DNA of 64,000 nt from Bradyrhizobiaceae bacterium PARB1 (GTDB lineage Bacteria; Pseudomonadota; Alphaproteobacteria; Rhizobiales; Xanthobacteraceae): contig NKIY01000002.1 in assembly GCA_002256345.1 (NCBI GenBank), positions 62,001 to 126,000 of the forward strand, written 5' to 3'. Made by a program: the position numbers and the translations under genes. A model generated the notes under the pieces. The model saw only the letters and a program-made list of their open reading frames with translations, ran no database searches and was not told where the DNA came from. Shown here piece after piece: positions 37,913-48,145 of this stretch (positions within the stretch are counted from its first letter, which is position 1; each line of letters starts with the position of its first letter).

Positions 37913-37918
37913 CCGCTG

Positions 37919-38233
37919 CTACTTGCAGCCCGATGTGGTGTCGCCGGCGCGGGCCATCGGCTTGCCGTTGACGAATACGCCATGGCTACCGGAGGTGGTC
38001 TTGGAGCCGCATTCGGTGCTGCCGCCGATCACCGCCACGGGTTTTCCGTTGATATAGACGCCCTTGGCGCCTTCGATGATCTTGCCGTCCGTGGTGGTGT
38101 CACCGACCCGTGCAGCGGGCTTGCCATTCACGGTCACGCCCGTCGCGCCGGAAGTGATCTGGCCGGGCTGCTGCGCCGTGGCTGCAGTGACCACGGTGAC
38201 CGTGAAGAACAAGGAGATGATGGTATGTCGCAT
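37919..38233 (-). CDS. PAAR-motif protein with signal peptide
   Basis: A 104-residue protein. Residues 1-20 form a Sec signal peptide ending ATA before QQ. The mature part has three imperfect repeats of the pattern G-V-x-x-N-G-K-P-x-A-x-x-G-D-T, the first with a literal PAAR motif at 39-42 (KPAARVGD). Cys75, His84 and Cys103 are the only plausible metal or disulfide residues. PAAR proteins normally cap type VI secretion spikes and are not exported by Sec, so this is atypical. It is the first gene of a two-gene operon with the CHAT protease; no T6SS gene is in the window. Confidence 0.8.
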   Translation of the reverse strand: MRHTIISLFFTVTVVTAATAQQPGQITSGATGVTVNGKPAARVGDTTTDGKIIEGAKGVYINGKPVAVIGGSTECGSKTTSGSHGVFVNGKPMARAGDTTSGCK

Positions 38234-38365
38234 CGTCGATCCGGGTGCAGTTGCGCCGAGGTGCGCATGATGTAAGCCTGTACCTGCGCGGGCAAGGGAC
38301 AATGCCGCAGCAAGCCATGCGCCAAGGCCGTGCGAGGCCGTCAAAAAGGGAAGGAACCAAATGCG

Positions 38366-38692
38366 ATGATCTACGAATTGCGGGTCTATCGGTGTTTGCC
38401 GGGTCGCTTGCCGGCGTTGCTCAAGCGTTTCGAAACCGCGACACTGAAGCTGTGGGAGAAACACGGCATCCGCCAGGCAGGTTTCTTCACCACGGTGATC
38501 GGCGAATCCAACAACGATCTGACCTACATGCTGCAATGGGAATCGCTGGCCGAGCGCGAAAAGCTCTGGACCGCCTTCATGACCGATCCGGACTGGATTT
38601 CGGCCCGTACCAGGTCCGAGGAGGACGGCCAGATCGTCGGCAATATCGTGAGCCAGTTCCTGGCGCCAACGGCGTTTTCGGCACTGAAATAG
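38366..38692 (+). CDS. NIPSNAP-family protein
   Basis: A 108-residue soluble protein of the NIPSNAP/dimeric alpha-beta barrel family: IYELRVYRCLPGRLPALLKRF at the N-terminus, then GFFTTVIGESNNDLTYMLQWES and a helix (AEREKLWTAFMTDPDW). Proteins of this fold bind small ligands or act as accessory oxygenase-like units; the role is not known. Start ATG 38366 has GGAAGG about 12 bases before. It is divergent from the PAAR gene and followed by an 18-bp palindrome. Confidence 0.85.
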   Translation: MIYELRVYRCLPGRLPALLKRFETATLKLWEKHGIRQAGFFTTVIGESNNDLTYMLQWESLAEREKLWTAFMTDPDWISARTRSEEDGQIVGNIVSQFLAPTAFSALK

Positions 38693-38706
38693 GCCGAGCC
38701 GGCGAT

Positions 38707-38724
38707 GCTGCCCGGCCGGGCAGC
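38707..38724. repeat. Perfect 18-bp palindrome
   Basis: GCTGCCCGG-CCGGGCAGC, 14 bp after the NIPSNAP stop. It lacks a T run, so it may act as a transcript-end stabiliser, a cruciform or a protein site; the function cannot be told from sequence. Confidence 0.5.
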
Positions 38725-38825
38725 GCCTGGTGCAACCCTGATATCCGAATGGGCGGACTGCAGGTCGATCGGACTTGCATCCCGCCCGCGGCTGCGGTTC
38801 ATGGTCGTTTCCTGAGGAGATCACC

Positions 38826-39680
38826 TTGACCGCACCGTCCACCGCCGCGCCCGTCGTCGAACTCGGCACCGTCCGCTTTGGCAATGACCTGCCGATCTCG
38901 GTGATCGCCGGGCCGTGTCAGCTGGAAAGCCGACAGCATGCGCTGGAGACCGCGCAGGCGCTGAAGGAGATCGCGGCGCGGCTCAAGATCGGGCTGGTCT
39001 ACAAGACGTCATTCGACAAGGCCAACCGCACCAGCGCCTCGGCTGCGCGCGGCATCGGCCTCGACGATGCCCTGCCGATCTTCGCGGAGATCCGCGAGAC
39101 ATTCGGCTTGCCCGTGCTCACCGACGTGCATGAGAACGAACAATGCGCGCGGGCTGCGGAGGCGGTCGATGTGCTGCAGATACCTGCCTTCCTGTGCCGG
39201 CAGACCGATCTGCTGCTCGCAGCGGCCGCGACGGGGAAGGCGGTCAATGTGAAGAAGGGCCAGTTCCTGGCCCCGTGGGACATGGCGAATGTCGTTAAGA
39301 AGCTGGTCGGCGGCGGCAACGACCGCGTGCTGGTGACCGAACGCGGCGCGTCCTTCGGCTACAATACGCTGGTCTCCGACATGCGCGCCTTGCCGATCCT
39401 GGCGCGGACCACCAAGGCTCCGGTGATCTTCGACGCTACTCACTCGGTCCAGCAGCCGGGCGGCAAGGGCGAGTCATCCGGCGGCGAGCGGGAATTCGTG
39501 CCGGTGCTGGCACGCGCGGCGGTGGCGGTCGGTGTTGCCGGGGTTTTCATCGAGACGCATCCCGATCCCGACAATGCGCCGTCCGACGGACCCAACATGG
39601 TGCCGCTTCGCGACTTCGAGGCGCTCGTCAAGAACCTGATGGACTTCGACGCGCTCGCCAAGCAGACGGCGACAGCGTGA
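38826..39680 (+). CDS. kdsA: 3-deoxy-8-phosphooctulonate (Kdo-8-P) synthase
   Basis: Condenses phosphoenolpyruvate with arabinose 5-phosphate to Kdo-8-phosphate for the lipopolysaccharide core. The 284-residue barrel starts from TTG 38826 with AGGAGA six bases before; a longer frame from 38775 would add 17 non-family residues. Signature parts are VIAGPCQLES, YKTSFDKANRTS, the catalytic TDVHE, DVLQIPAFLCRQTDLL, and VFIETHPDPDNAPSDGPNM. It links to the lipid A genes at the start of the window. Confidence 0.95.
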   Translation: MTAPSTAAPVVELGTVRFGNDLPISVIAGPCQLESRQHALETAQALKEIAARLKIGLVYKTSFDKANRTSASAARGIGLDDALPIFAEIRETFGLPVLTDVHENEQCARAAEAVDVLQIPAFLCRQTDLLLAAAATGKAVNVKKGQFLAPWDMANVVKKLVGGGNDRVLVTERGASFGYNTLVSDMRALPILARTTKAPVIFDATHSVQQPGGKGESSGGEREFVPVLARAAVAVGVAGVFIETHPDPDNAPSDGPNMVPLRDFEALVKNLMDFDALAKQTATA

Positions 39681-39711
39681 TCATGGAGCCTCGGTTCGCG
39701 GCGGCGCGCTG

Positions 39712-40890
39712 ATGCTGCCGCCGGTCATCAAGATCATTGCGCTGGCATCGTTTGCGGCTGCGCTTTCGCAGCGGGCACTCGATCCGGTGTTGCCGCATGT
39801 GGCGGACGACATGCTCGTCACGGTCGCCGTCGCTGCCGGCCTGTCTTCTGCGCTCGCATTCACCTTCGCCAGCGTGCAGCCGGTGCTCGGCGCCGCCGCC
39901 GACATCTTCGGCAAGGCGCGGCTGATGATCGTCTGTCTGGTGTTGCTCGGCGTCGCCAGCATCCTCGGCGCGTTGGCGACCAATTATTCGCTGCTGCTGG
40001 CGACACGCGTGCTTGCCGGCATCGGCGCGGGCGGAGTGTTTCCGGTGACGCTGGGACTGACCAGCGATCTCGTCGGCCCCGAGAAGCGGCAGATCGCCAT
40101 CAGCCGCGTTCTGGCCGGCGCAATGACGGGTAATCTCCTCGGCGCATCGGCGTCCGGCGTGATCGGAGATTTTCTCGGCTGGCGCGGTGTGCTCGCCATC
40201 CTCGGTAGCCTCGCAATCATCGCCTCGGTCGCCGTCTGGTGGGGGTTTCGCGGCGCGGCGATCAACAAGCCTGCCGGGACAGTGAATATCCGCGTGCTGG
40301 CAAAGGGCTATCGCACCATTTTCAGTAATCCGAATACGCTGGTCGTCTATGCTGCGGTCTTCGTCGAAGGATGCTTCATCCTTGGCCTGTTTCCCTATGT
40401 CGCCTCGTTCCTGTTCGAGCAGGGCATCACCAGCCTGACCATCGCCGGGCTGGTGCTGGGCAGCTTTGCCTTTGGCGGCCTGTTCTATACCGGGACGATC
40501 TCGCGCATGCTGCCGCGGCTCGGTATCAACGGCATGATGATCTGGGGCGGCGTGGTCGCGGCAGTGCAGCTCTCGATCGTCGCCTTCGGTCCCCCTTGGC
40601 AGGCTCAGGCGCTGGCTCTGCTCTTCATGGGCTGGGGCTTCTATATGCTGCACGGATCGCTGCAGATTTTCTCCAGCGAGCTGTCGCAGGAAGCCCGCGC
40701 CAGCGCCATGTCGCTGCACGCCTGCTGCTTCTTCATGGGGCAGACAGTCGGGCCGATCGCCTATGGTTTCGGGATCGGCCATCTCGGCAAGATGCCGACG
40801 CTTCTGATCGCCGCCGCGGTGGTGTTCATGCTCGGCTTTGCCGCGGCGAAGTTTCTCCAGTCGACAAAGCCGGCAGACGCGAACAGCTAG
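39712..40890 (+). CDS. MFS transporter
   Basis: A 392-residue major-facilitator carrier with 12 predicted helices in two halves; the loop between helices 2 and 3 has [14 protein letters not shown], and a later signature is [23 protein letters not shown]. It resembles sugar or drug efflux permeases of the AraJ-like type; the substrate is unknown. It is 31 bp after kdsA on the same strand. Its stop overlaps the stop of queF in the palindrome CTAG (40887-40890). Confidence 0.88.
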   Translation: MLPPVIKIIALASFAAALSQRALDPVLPHVADDMLVTVAVAAGLSSALAFTFASVQPVLGAAADIFGKARLMIVCLVLLGVASILGALATNYSLLLATRVLAGIGAGGVFPVTLGLTSDLVGPEKRQIAISRVLAGAMTGNLLGASASGVIGDFLGWRGVLAILGSLAIIASVAVWWGFRGAAINKPAGTVNIRVLAKGYRTIFSNPNTLVVYAAVFVEGCFILGLFPYVASFLFEQGITSLTIAGLVLGSFAFGGLFYTGTISRMLPRLGINGMMIWGGVVAAVQLSIVAFGPPWQAQALALLFMGWGFYMLHGSLQIFSSELSQEARASAMSLHACCFFMGQTVGPIAYGFGIGHLGKMPTLLIAAAVVFMLGFAAAKFLQSTKPADANS

Positions 40891-41366
40891 CCCCGCCCGC
40901 GATACGGAGCGACGCCTTGCTCGGGCACCCAGACACCCTTCGGCAGCCGTCCGGTCTGCCAGAACACGTCGATGGGGATGCCGCCGCGTGGATACCAATA
41001 GCCGCCGATGCGCAGCCACTTGGGCTTGATGGTGTCGGCGATGCGCTTGCCGATCGCCACCGTGCAATCCTCATGGAACGCGCCGTGGTTGCGGAACGAG
41101 GCGAGATAGAGCTTGAGCGCCTTCGACTCCACCAGCCACTGACCTGGCACATAATCGATCATCAGATGCGCGAAATCCGGCTGGCCGGTGATCGGGCAGA
41201 GCGAGGTGAACTCCGGCGCAGTGAAGCGCACGGTGTAATCGGTGCCCTTCTGCGGATTTGGCACCTTGTCGAGCTGGGCGGCTTCCGGGGAGGTGGGCCA
41301 TTCCACGGCGCGACCGAGCTGCAGCTCGGGGGCGGCCTTTGGGGATTTGCGAGGATTTTTTGACAT
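40887..41366 (-). CDS. queF: NADPH-dependent 7-cyano-7-deazaguanine reductase QueF
   Basis: Reduces preQ0 to preQ1 in queuosine synthesis. The 159-residue unimodular type has the tunnelling-fold catalytic segment [14 protein letters not shown], with Cys57 and Asp64, and the substrate-binding GAFHED. A lysine-rich N-terminus precedes the core. It is convergent with the MFS gene, sharing the overlapping stop codons, and divergent from eno. Confidence 0.95.
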   Translation of the reverse strand: MSKNPRKSPKAAPELQLGRAVEWPTSPEAAQLDKVPNPQKGTDYTVRFTAPEFTSLCPITGQPDFAHLMIDYVPGQWLVESKALKLYLASFRNHGAFHEDCTVAIGKRIADTIKPKWLRIGGYWYPRGGIPIDVFWQTGRLPKGVWVPEQGVAPYRGRG

Positions 41367-41452
41367 TTCGGTCTCCGTTGCCGCGGTTCTTAGCCAATCC
41401 GCCGGCCGCAGTCATCCCAAGCGGGGTTTTCCCGTCCCGCACCATGGGCTAG

Positions 41453-42778
<1,326 letters not shown>

Positions 42779-42804
42779 GCGCCGCATCATCGCCGTCATG
42801 ATCG

Positions 42805-42836
42805 TCGCCGCTCGCAGAAATGCGGGCGGCGATTTT
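42805..42836 (+). terminator. Rho-independent terminator of eno
   Basis: TCGCCGCTCGCA pairs with TGCGGGCGGCGA (one G-T pair) around a GAAA tetraloop, followed by TTTT. It ends 58 bp after the eno stop. Confidence 0.85.
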
Positions 42837-42863
42837 CGTTTCGGTGAGACATCCGATCAAAGC

Positions 42864-42895
42864 AAAACGGCCGAGGTGTGTGCCTCGGCCGTTTT
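42864..42895 (-). terminator. Bidirectional terminator between eno and hydrolase
   Basis: A perfect 13-bp stem, AAAACGGCCGAGG and its complement, with a 6-base loop. Each side ends in a run of four A or T, so it can stop transcription from either direction; it most directly serves the minus-strand hydrolase that ends at 42916. Confidence 0.85.
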
Positions 42896-42915
42896 CGTCT
42901 AAAGGGGCAATCCGC

Positions 42916-43605
42916 TTACTGCGGCGCGGCCGAGACCTGGGCGGGCTTCGGTGCGGCCGGCTTGCGGCGGGCGCCGCCACCGGTCACCGCGAGCACGCGG
43001 GCGATGGCCTGGCGCTGCAGCGTATCGTCCTTGTCGATGGCGAAGTGGTTGGTGGTGCTGCTCTCGTTCACATTGGCGAGCTTGCCCTTGAAGCGCGGAT
43101 CGGCGGACACGGCGCGGCCCCAGCCGGCCGGAACGTAATAGTTCACGATCTGCTTCACATTGTTCGGAACGGCATCGGGTGCGACCGGATCGAAATTCAC
43201 GATCAGGGCCACGGGAATATTGTACTGCGCCAGCTTGCGGGCGACCGAGATGGTGGCGTCGGCGCCGGCCGAGTGGCCCATCAGGATGATCGGCTCGCGG
43301 TTGCCGGCCTGCCACCTGGCGATCATGTCATTGGCTTCGCTGCTCCACAGCGTGTGATTGCTCACGGATGTGGCAACGCCGGCGGCTTGAAGCTTGTACG
43401 CGATCTGGTCCATGCCGAGCGAGAACACGTTCATCAGGCCGCGATAGAGGTAGACCTTGCCGGGACGGCGGGCCGCGGCTTCAGCGGAGCTGGAACCGGC
43501 GAAGGTTGCCAGCATGAGAGAACCGAGAATCAACAGAACGGCGGCCGGAGAAGTCCAGGAAACGCGCGAAGACGGCCGTTGTAAGCCCTGCAGAACGATC
43601 GACAT
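42916..43605 (-). CDS. Exported alpha/beta hydrolase
   Basis: A 229-residue protein with a long signal peptide (about 1-45, hydrophobic core AAVLLILGSLMLATFAG, cleavage near AEAAA-R). The mature part is an alpha/beta-hydrolase-like domain with the nucleophile elbow LMGHSAGADA (Ser112), LIVNFDPVAPD as the acid segment and a C-terminal TNHFAID with a candidate catalytic His. It resembles lipase/thioesterase-like hydrolases; the substrate is unknown. The tail is rich in Pro and Lys. Confidence 0.78.
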   Translation of the reverse strand: MSIVLQGLQRPSSRVSWTSPAAVLLILGSLMLATFAGSSSAEAAARRPGKVYLYRGLMNVFSLGMDQIAYKLQAAGVATSVSNHTLWSSEANDMIARWQAGNREPIILMGHSAGADATISVARKLAQYNIPVALIVNFDPVAPDAVPNNVKQIVNYYVPAGWGRAVSADPRFKGKLANVNESSTTNHFAIDKDDTLQRQAIARVLAVTGGGARRKPAAPKPAQVSAAPQ

Positions 43606-43701
43606 TTTTCTTTCTTTCCAACGAGAAATCCTGCGACATGTTCAGACATAAGTTTGTCGCGTCAATCACAGTCCTGCATCGATTCCCGCATTTGTGATAG
43701 G

Positions 43702-43719
43702 GCCGGTTGCGAAACCGGC
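43702..43719. repeat. Hairpin with GCGA tetraloop
   Basis: GCCGGTT pairs with AACCGGC around GCGA, in the divergent gap between two hydrolase-like genes. There is no T run. It could be a leader structure of either transcript. Confidence 0.4.
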
Positions 43720-43814
43720 TCTGTGTGACCCTGGGGCGACAAAATACTGCCCGAAGTGGCTGGTTTGGGTAGCGATAGGTTTGTGACGCCGGGCGAATTT
43801 GCTATGCACCGGGC

Positions 43815-45101
43815 ATGACGATGCGTGATGCAATCGGGAGCGAACAAGCGATGATCGCGCGGCGACACGTCTTTCATATCGGCGGTTACGATCCGATCGC
43901 GCCGGACACCCAGCTCGAGCGGTTCCGGAAATCGCTGGCGACGTTTCAGAAGACCTGGGGCGTCACCGCAAGCGCGCCCGGTGTTCCCGATGCGGGGCAG
44001 GTCAGCGCCTCATGGCCGGCGCACGCGTCGGGCCCGAACTGGACCACCGACATCACCTACGAGATGCTGCGCTGGGACGATCTCATCAATGAGGACCATT
44101 CGCGGGGCATGCTGTCGCGGCTTGGCGCGGCTTTCGTCACGCTCGGCAACTGGCTGGTGACGGGAACCCTGTTCCGCTTCTTCTATTCGAGCTGGAAATA
44201 TGCCGGCTTCTTCCTGTTCTCTTATTTGTGGATCGCTGCCTTTGCGGCGGCGGGGGCGGTGGTTGGTTTCGGCCTGACCTGGCTGTTCGGCATGACCGGA
44301 GCGGCAGCGTGGATCGCGGGTGTTGTGGCCGCGGCGGCGGTATTCACCGCGTTGTTGCAGTATTACGGCTGGCGCAAACCGATCAATCATGTGTTCGACG
44401 ACTGGATCTTCTCGCGCCAATACGTCTATGGCCAGCGGCCGAAGATGAAGGCGCGTGTCGATGAATTCGCGAAGGCGCTGGTCGCCCGCGCGCAGAAGGC
44501 CGATGTCGATGAGATCGTCATTATCGGCCACTGTCTTGGCGCAGCGCTGGTGATGGAAACGGTGGCGCGGGCGCTGAAGCTCGACCCTGATCTCACCAAA
44601 CATGGCCCGACCATCTGCGTGCTCACCGTGAGTGCGACGATCCCGAAATTCGCGCTGCATCCGGCCGGTACCAGCGTGCGCGAGGCGTCACGTCTGGTCG
44701 CCGATACGCCGGCGGTGCGCTGGGCCGAGTATCACGCGCGCGACGACGTCATCAGCTTCTATCGCTTCGATCCGGTGACGCTGAAACGCGTCAGCCGCGA
44801 GCGCAGCGATGGCCGGCCGAATATCCGCCGCATCCAGATGCACGACATGATGGGCATGGAGCAGTTCAAGCGCTATCGCTTCAGCTTCATGCGCATCCAC
44901 TATCAGATGGTGATGGGCAACCAGCAGCGCGCGCCCTATGACTATTGCATGGTGCTGTGCGGGCCGCTGCCCTTCGATGAGATCACGGCGGTCGGCGGCG
45001 GCGTCACGCGCTTCGGTCCGGATGGGACGTTGCTGGACGCGGCGTCCGCAAAGGCTGTATCTCCTGCACCGCCGGCCGCGGTGGCCATCGGCGCCGCCTG
45101 A
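43815..45101 (+). CDS. Membrane alpha/beta-hydrolase-like protein with Cys elbow
   Basis: A 428-residue protein of unknown function with soluble N-terminal part (HIGGYDPIAP), two to three membrane helices (about 130-180, including FFLFSYLWIAAFAAAGAVV) and a C-terminal alpha/beta-hydrolase-like domain. The nucleophile elbow reads IIGHCLGAAL, with Cys240 (codon TGT at 44532) where lipases have Ser. The start is uncertain: ATG 43815 has no clear ribosome site, and ATG 43851 (MIARRHVF) has GGGAG ten bases before. A methyltransferase-like gene follows after 19 bp. Confidence 0.7.
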   Translation: MTMRDAIGSEQAMIARRHVFHIGGYDPIAPDTQLERFRKSLATFQKTWGVTASAPGVPDAGQVSASWPAHASGPNWTTDITYEMLRWDDLINEDHSRGMLSRLGAAFVTLGNWLVTGTLFRFFYSSWKYAGFFLFSYLWIAAFAAAGAVVGFGLTWLFGMTGAAAWIAGVVAAAAVFTALLQYYGWRKPINHVFDDWIFSRQYVYGQRPKMKARVDEFAKALVARAQKADVDEIVIIGHCLGAALVMETVARALKLDPDLTKHGPTICVLTVSATIPKFALHPAGTSVREASRLVADTPAVRWAEYHARDDVISFYRFDPVTLKRVSRERSDGRPNIRRIQMHDMMGMEQFKRYRFSFMRIHYQMVMGNQQRAPYDYCMVLCGPLPFDEITAVGGGVTRFGPDGTLLDAASAKAVSPAPPAAVAIGAA

Positions 45102-45120
45102 AGGCCTGAACGGAACATCA

Positions 45121-45708
45121 ATGACCGCATCTCTTCTCGGCAAATATGTCTGGGCGATCGGGCTCGTCGCCTGGTTCATCATTCGCTATCCCTATGCCCG
45201 CAAGGCGCGCAAGACCGCGACCGTGCGGGCGGTCGGCTGGAGTCGCGAGCGCGTGCTGCTGGCGGTCGCCGCCGTCGGCTTGTTTGTGGTGCCGGCGATC
45301 TGGCTCGCATCGGGCTGGCCGGCAGCGCTGAACTACGAACTGAACTATGCCGCCGTCGTGGTCGGTGCGCTGGTCTATGTGCTGTCGTTGTGGCTGTTCC
45401 GGCGCTCGCACAAGGATCTCGGTCGGCAATGGTCGGCCAGCCTCGAAATCCGCGACAGTCACCAGATCGTGCGTGCGGGCGTCTACCGCCGTATCCGGCA
45501 CCCGATGTATACGTCCTTCTGGTTATGGGCGCTGGCGCAGGCCTTCCTGCTGCCGAACGCCATGGCTGCGCTGAGCGGGCTGATCGCTATCGCCATTCTG
45601 TTCTTCACCCGCATCGACCATGAGGAGCGGATGCTGATTGAGGCATTCGGCGACGATTACCGTATCTACATGCGCGAGACCAAGCGCATCATTCCGGGCA
45701 TTTACTGA
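45121..45708 (+). CDS. Isoprenylcysteine methyltransferase-family membrane protein
   Basis: A 195-residue integral-membrane protein with about five helices and the C-terminal signature of the ICMT/phospholipid methyltransferase family: RIRHPMYTSFWLW, then DHEERMLIEAFGDDYRIYMRETKRIIPGI. The family binds S-adenosylmethionine; bacterial members methylate lipids or small molecules, and the substrate here is not known. It lies 19 bp after the Cys-elbow hydrolase and 34 bp before the dehydrogenase, so the four genes to 48120 may be one transcript. Confidence 0.85.
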   Translation: MTASLLGKYVWAIGLVAWFIIRYPYARKARKTATVRAVGWSRERVLLAVAAVGLFVVPAIWLASGWPAALNYELNYAAVVVGALVYVLSLWLFRRSHKDLGRQWSASLEIRDSHQIVRAGVYRRIRHPMYTSFWLWALAQAFLLPNAMAALSGLIAIAILFFTRIDHEERMLIEAFGDDYRIYMRETKRIIPGIY

Positions 45709-45742
45709 CGCGGCGAAGACCGCGGTATTTGGGGAGAGCGAC

Positions 45743-46882
45743 ATGACTGCGGACATCACCACCGGCCTCGAACTTCGATCCCTGATCAAGAGCAGCGGCG
45801 AACTCGAAATCTCGCTGCAGCAGGTTGCTATCCCGGCGCTTGGACCCGACGAGATCGTGGTCCGCGTTGAGGCTTCGCCGATCAACCCGTCCGATCTCGG
45901 GCTGCTGCTCGGCGCAGCCGATCCGGCGACCGCGAAGCTGGCGGGGGCGGGCGCGTCCGCCGTCGTCACCGCAACGGTCGCTCAGGCCAACATGAAGGCG
46001 ATGGCCGGCCGTCTCGACGAGTCGATGCCGGTTGGCAACGAAGGGGCCGGTACCGTGGTGAAAGCCGGTTCGTCGCCGGAAGCGCAGGCGCTGCTCGGCA
46101 AGATGGTCGCGATGATCGGCGGCGCCATGTATGCGCAATATCGGGTCATCAAGGCGAAGGAGGTGCTGCCGCTTCCGGATGGCACGACGGCCGCCGAGGG
46201 CGCTTCCTGCTTCGTCAATCCGCTGACCTCGCTCGGCATGACCGAGACCATGAGACGGGAAGGGCACACGGCGCTGGTGCACACGGCCGCCGCCTCCAAT
46301 CTCGGCCAGATGCTGAACAGGATCTGCCAGAAGGACGGCATCGATCTCGTCAACATCGTGCGTAGCGAGGCGCAGGAGAAATTGCTGCGCAATATAGGCG
46401 CGAAATATGTCGTCAACAGCGCGGCGCCGACCTTCTACGACGATCTCGTTGCCGCGCTGGAAGCGACCGGCGCCACGATCGCTTTCGATGCCACCGGCGG
46501 CGGCAAGCTGCAGGGCCAGATCCTGCATGCGATGGAAGCGGCGGCCGTGAAGGCCATGAAAGTCTATAGCCGCTACGGCTCGACGACCCACAAGCAGGTC
46601 TATGTCTATGGCCGGCTCGAGCCGCGCCCAATTGAGTTGTCGCCGCCGGGCATGGCCTGGGGCATGGGCGGCTGGCTGTTGTTTCCGTTCCTGCAGAAGA
46701 TCGGCAGGGAGGATGCGGCAAAGCTGCGTGCGCGCGTGGTCGCCGAACTCAAGACCACCTTCGCCAGCCACTACACCAAGACCATTTCTCTTCAGGATGT
46801 GCTCAACCTCGACAATCTGCGCGCCTATGCCAAGCGCGCCACGGGCGAGAAGTACCTGATCAATCCGAACATGCCGGGATGA
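45743..46882 (+). CDS. Zinc-type MDR dehydrogenase/reductase
   Basis: A 379-residue medium-chain dehydrogenase/reductase. GGGGAGAG precedes ATG 45743. The GroES-like part (about 25-150) includes VEASPINPSDLG and GNEGAGTVVKAG; the Rossmann part includes HTAAASNLGQM and FDATGGGK. Structural zinc cysteines are not evident, which fits quinone-oxidoreductase-like or enoyl-reductase-like members rather than alcohol dehydrogenases. The substrate is unknown. The stop overlaps the start of the downstream MFS gene (ATGA). Confidence 0.85.
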   Translation: MTADITTGLELRSLIKSSGELEISLQQVAIPALGPDEIVVRVEASPINPSDLGLLLGAADPATAKLAGAGASAVVTATVAQANMKAMAGRLDESMPVGNEGAGTVVKAGSSPEAQALLGKMVAMIGGAMYAQYRVIKAKEVLPLPDGTTAAEGASCFVNPLTSLGMTETMRREGHTALVHTAAASNLGQMLNRICQKDGIDLVNIVRSEAQEKLLRNIGAKYVVNSAAPTFYDDLVAALEATGATIAFDATGGGKLQGQILHAMEAAAVKAMKVYSRYGSTTHKQVYVYGRLEPRPIELSPPGMAWGMGGWLLFPFLQKIGREDAAKLRARVVAELKTTFASHYTKTISLQDVLNLDNLRAYAKRATGEKYLINPNMPG

Positions 46883-48120
46883 CACTCGCCGCCTCATCTG
46901 CCGAAGTCGTGAATGATGGCGCGCGTCTGCTGCTGCGCCATCCGCCTTATCTTTACTACATGGTGTCGCGCAGCTTTTCGCGATTCGCCTCGCAGATCGC
47001 AGCCGTAGCTGTCGGCTGGCAGATCTACGACATGACCGGCAGCGCCTTCCATCTTGGGATGGTGGGTCTCGCGCAATTCGCGCCCATGCTGGCGCTGGTG
47101 TTTTTCGCAGGCCACATCGCCGACCGCTACGACCGTCGCCGCGTGGTGATGCTGTGCCAGTTACTGCAGGGTGTCACCGCCGTGTTGATGGCGTGGGGCA
47201 CCTATGCCGGCTGGATCACCGCGCCGCAGATCTTCATCGCGCTAGTAGTGATCGGTGCCGCAACGGCGTTCGAGGCGCCGGCCGGCTCGGCGTTGCTTCC
47301 GGGCGTGGTGCCGGAAGGCCATCTGCAGAAGGCGACGGCGCTCTCCACCGGCGTGTTTCAGGTGGCGATGATCTGCGGACCGGCGCTCGGCGGCATCGCC
47401 TATGCGCTCTCGCCATCGACACCCTATGTGTTGATGGCGGCGTTCTGGATCATGGGCGGTCTGCTCAACGTTGCGATCCGGCTGGCGCGCGAGGTCGCGG
47501 TGAAGGACCCGCCGTCACTGCGGACGCTGTTCGCCGGTGTGACCTTCGTGCGGAGCAATCCGAATATTCTCGGTACCATTTCGCTCGATCTGTTTGCCGT
47601 GCTGCTCGGCGGCGCGACAGCGCTGCTGCCGATCTATGCGCGGGACATCCTGCAGACCGGTCCGTGGGGGCTCGGCATCATGCGTGCGGCTCCGGCCGTC
47701 GGCGCGCTGCTCACCACCATCGTGCTGACGCGCTGGTCGATCAGCCGCCGTGTCGGCATGCGCATGTTCCAGGCCGTGATCATTTTCGGGGTGGCGACCG
47801 CGGTGTTCGCGGTTTCGCAATGGCTGTGGTTATCGGTGGCTGCGCTCGCGATTCTCGGCGCAGCGGATACGGTGAGTGTCGTGATCCGTTTCTCGCTGGT
47901 GCAGCTCGCGACGCCCGACGAGATGCGCGGTCGTGTCGGTGCTGTGAATTATCTTTTCATTAATACCTCGAACCAGCTCGGCCAGTTCGAGAGCGGCGTC
48001 ACGGCGGCGTTGTTCGGCACCGTGCCGGCGGCACTCATCGGCGGTCTCGGCACAGTGGCCATCGCCCTGATCTGGATGAAACTGTTTCCGACGCTCCGCC
48101 AGATGGAGCGGCTGGAATAG
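46879..48120 (+). CDS. MFS exporter (EntS-like, MFS_3 type)
   Basis: A 413-residue carrier with 12 helices. The start overlaps the upstream stop (ATGA). Loop motifs include HIADRYDRRRVVMLCQLLQG between helices 2 and 3 and LATPDEMRGRVGAVNYLFIN in the second half, typical of the enterobactin-exporter-like MFS_3 family. It is translationally coupled to the MDR reductase, so the two may act on the same compound, but this is inference. Confidence 0.85.
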   Translation: MTLAASSAEVVNDGARLLLRHPPYLYYMVSRSFSRFASQIAAVAVGWQIYDMTGSAFHLGMVGLAQFAPMLALVFFAGHIADRYDRRRVVMLCQLLQGVTAVLMAWGTYAGWITAPQIFIALVVIGAATAFEAPAGSALLPGVVPEGHLQKATALSTGVFQVAMICGPALGGIAYALSPSTPYVLMAAFWIMGGLLNVAIRLAREVAVKDPPSLRTLFAGVTFVRSNPNILGTISLDLFAVLLGGATALLPIYARDILQTGPWGLGIMRAAPAVGALLTTIVLTRWSISRRVGMRMFQAVIIFGVATAVFAVSQWLWLSVAALAILGAADTVSVVIRFSLVQLATPDEMRGRVGAVNYLFINTSNQLGQFESGVTAALFGTVPAALIGGLGTVAIALIWMKLFPTLRQMERLE

Positions 48121-48145
48121 GAATCTGCTGTAGCCCGGCCGGAGC

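Noticed and set aside
35684-38275. An 863-codon open frame antisense to the CHAT and PAAR genes
   Set aside because: It mirrors the CHAT frame on the other strand, as long antisense frames do in GC-rich coding DNA. The CHAT protein has a signal peptide and catalytic His/Cys; the antisense frame has none and no ribosome site.
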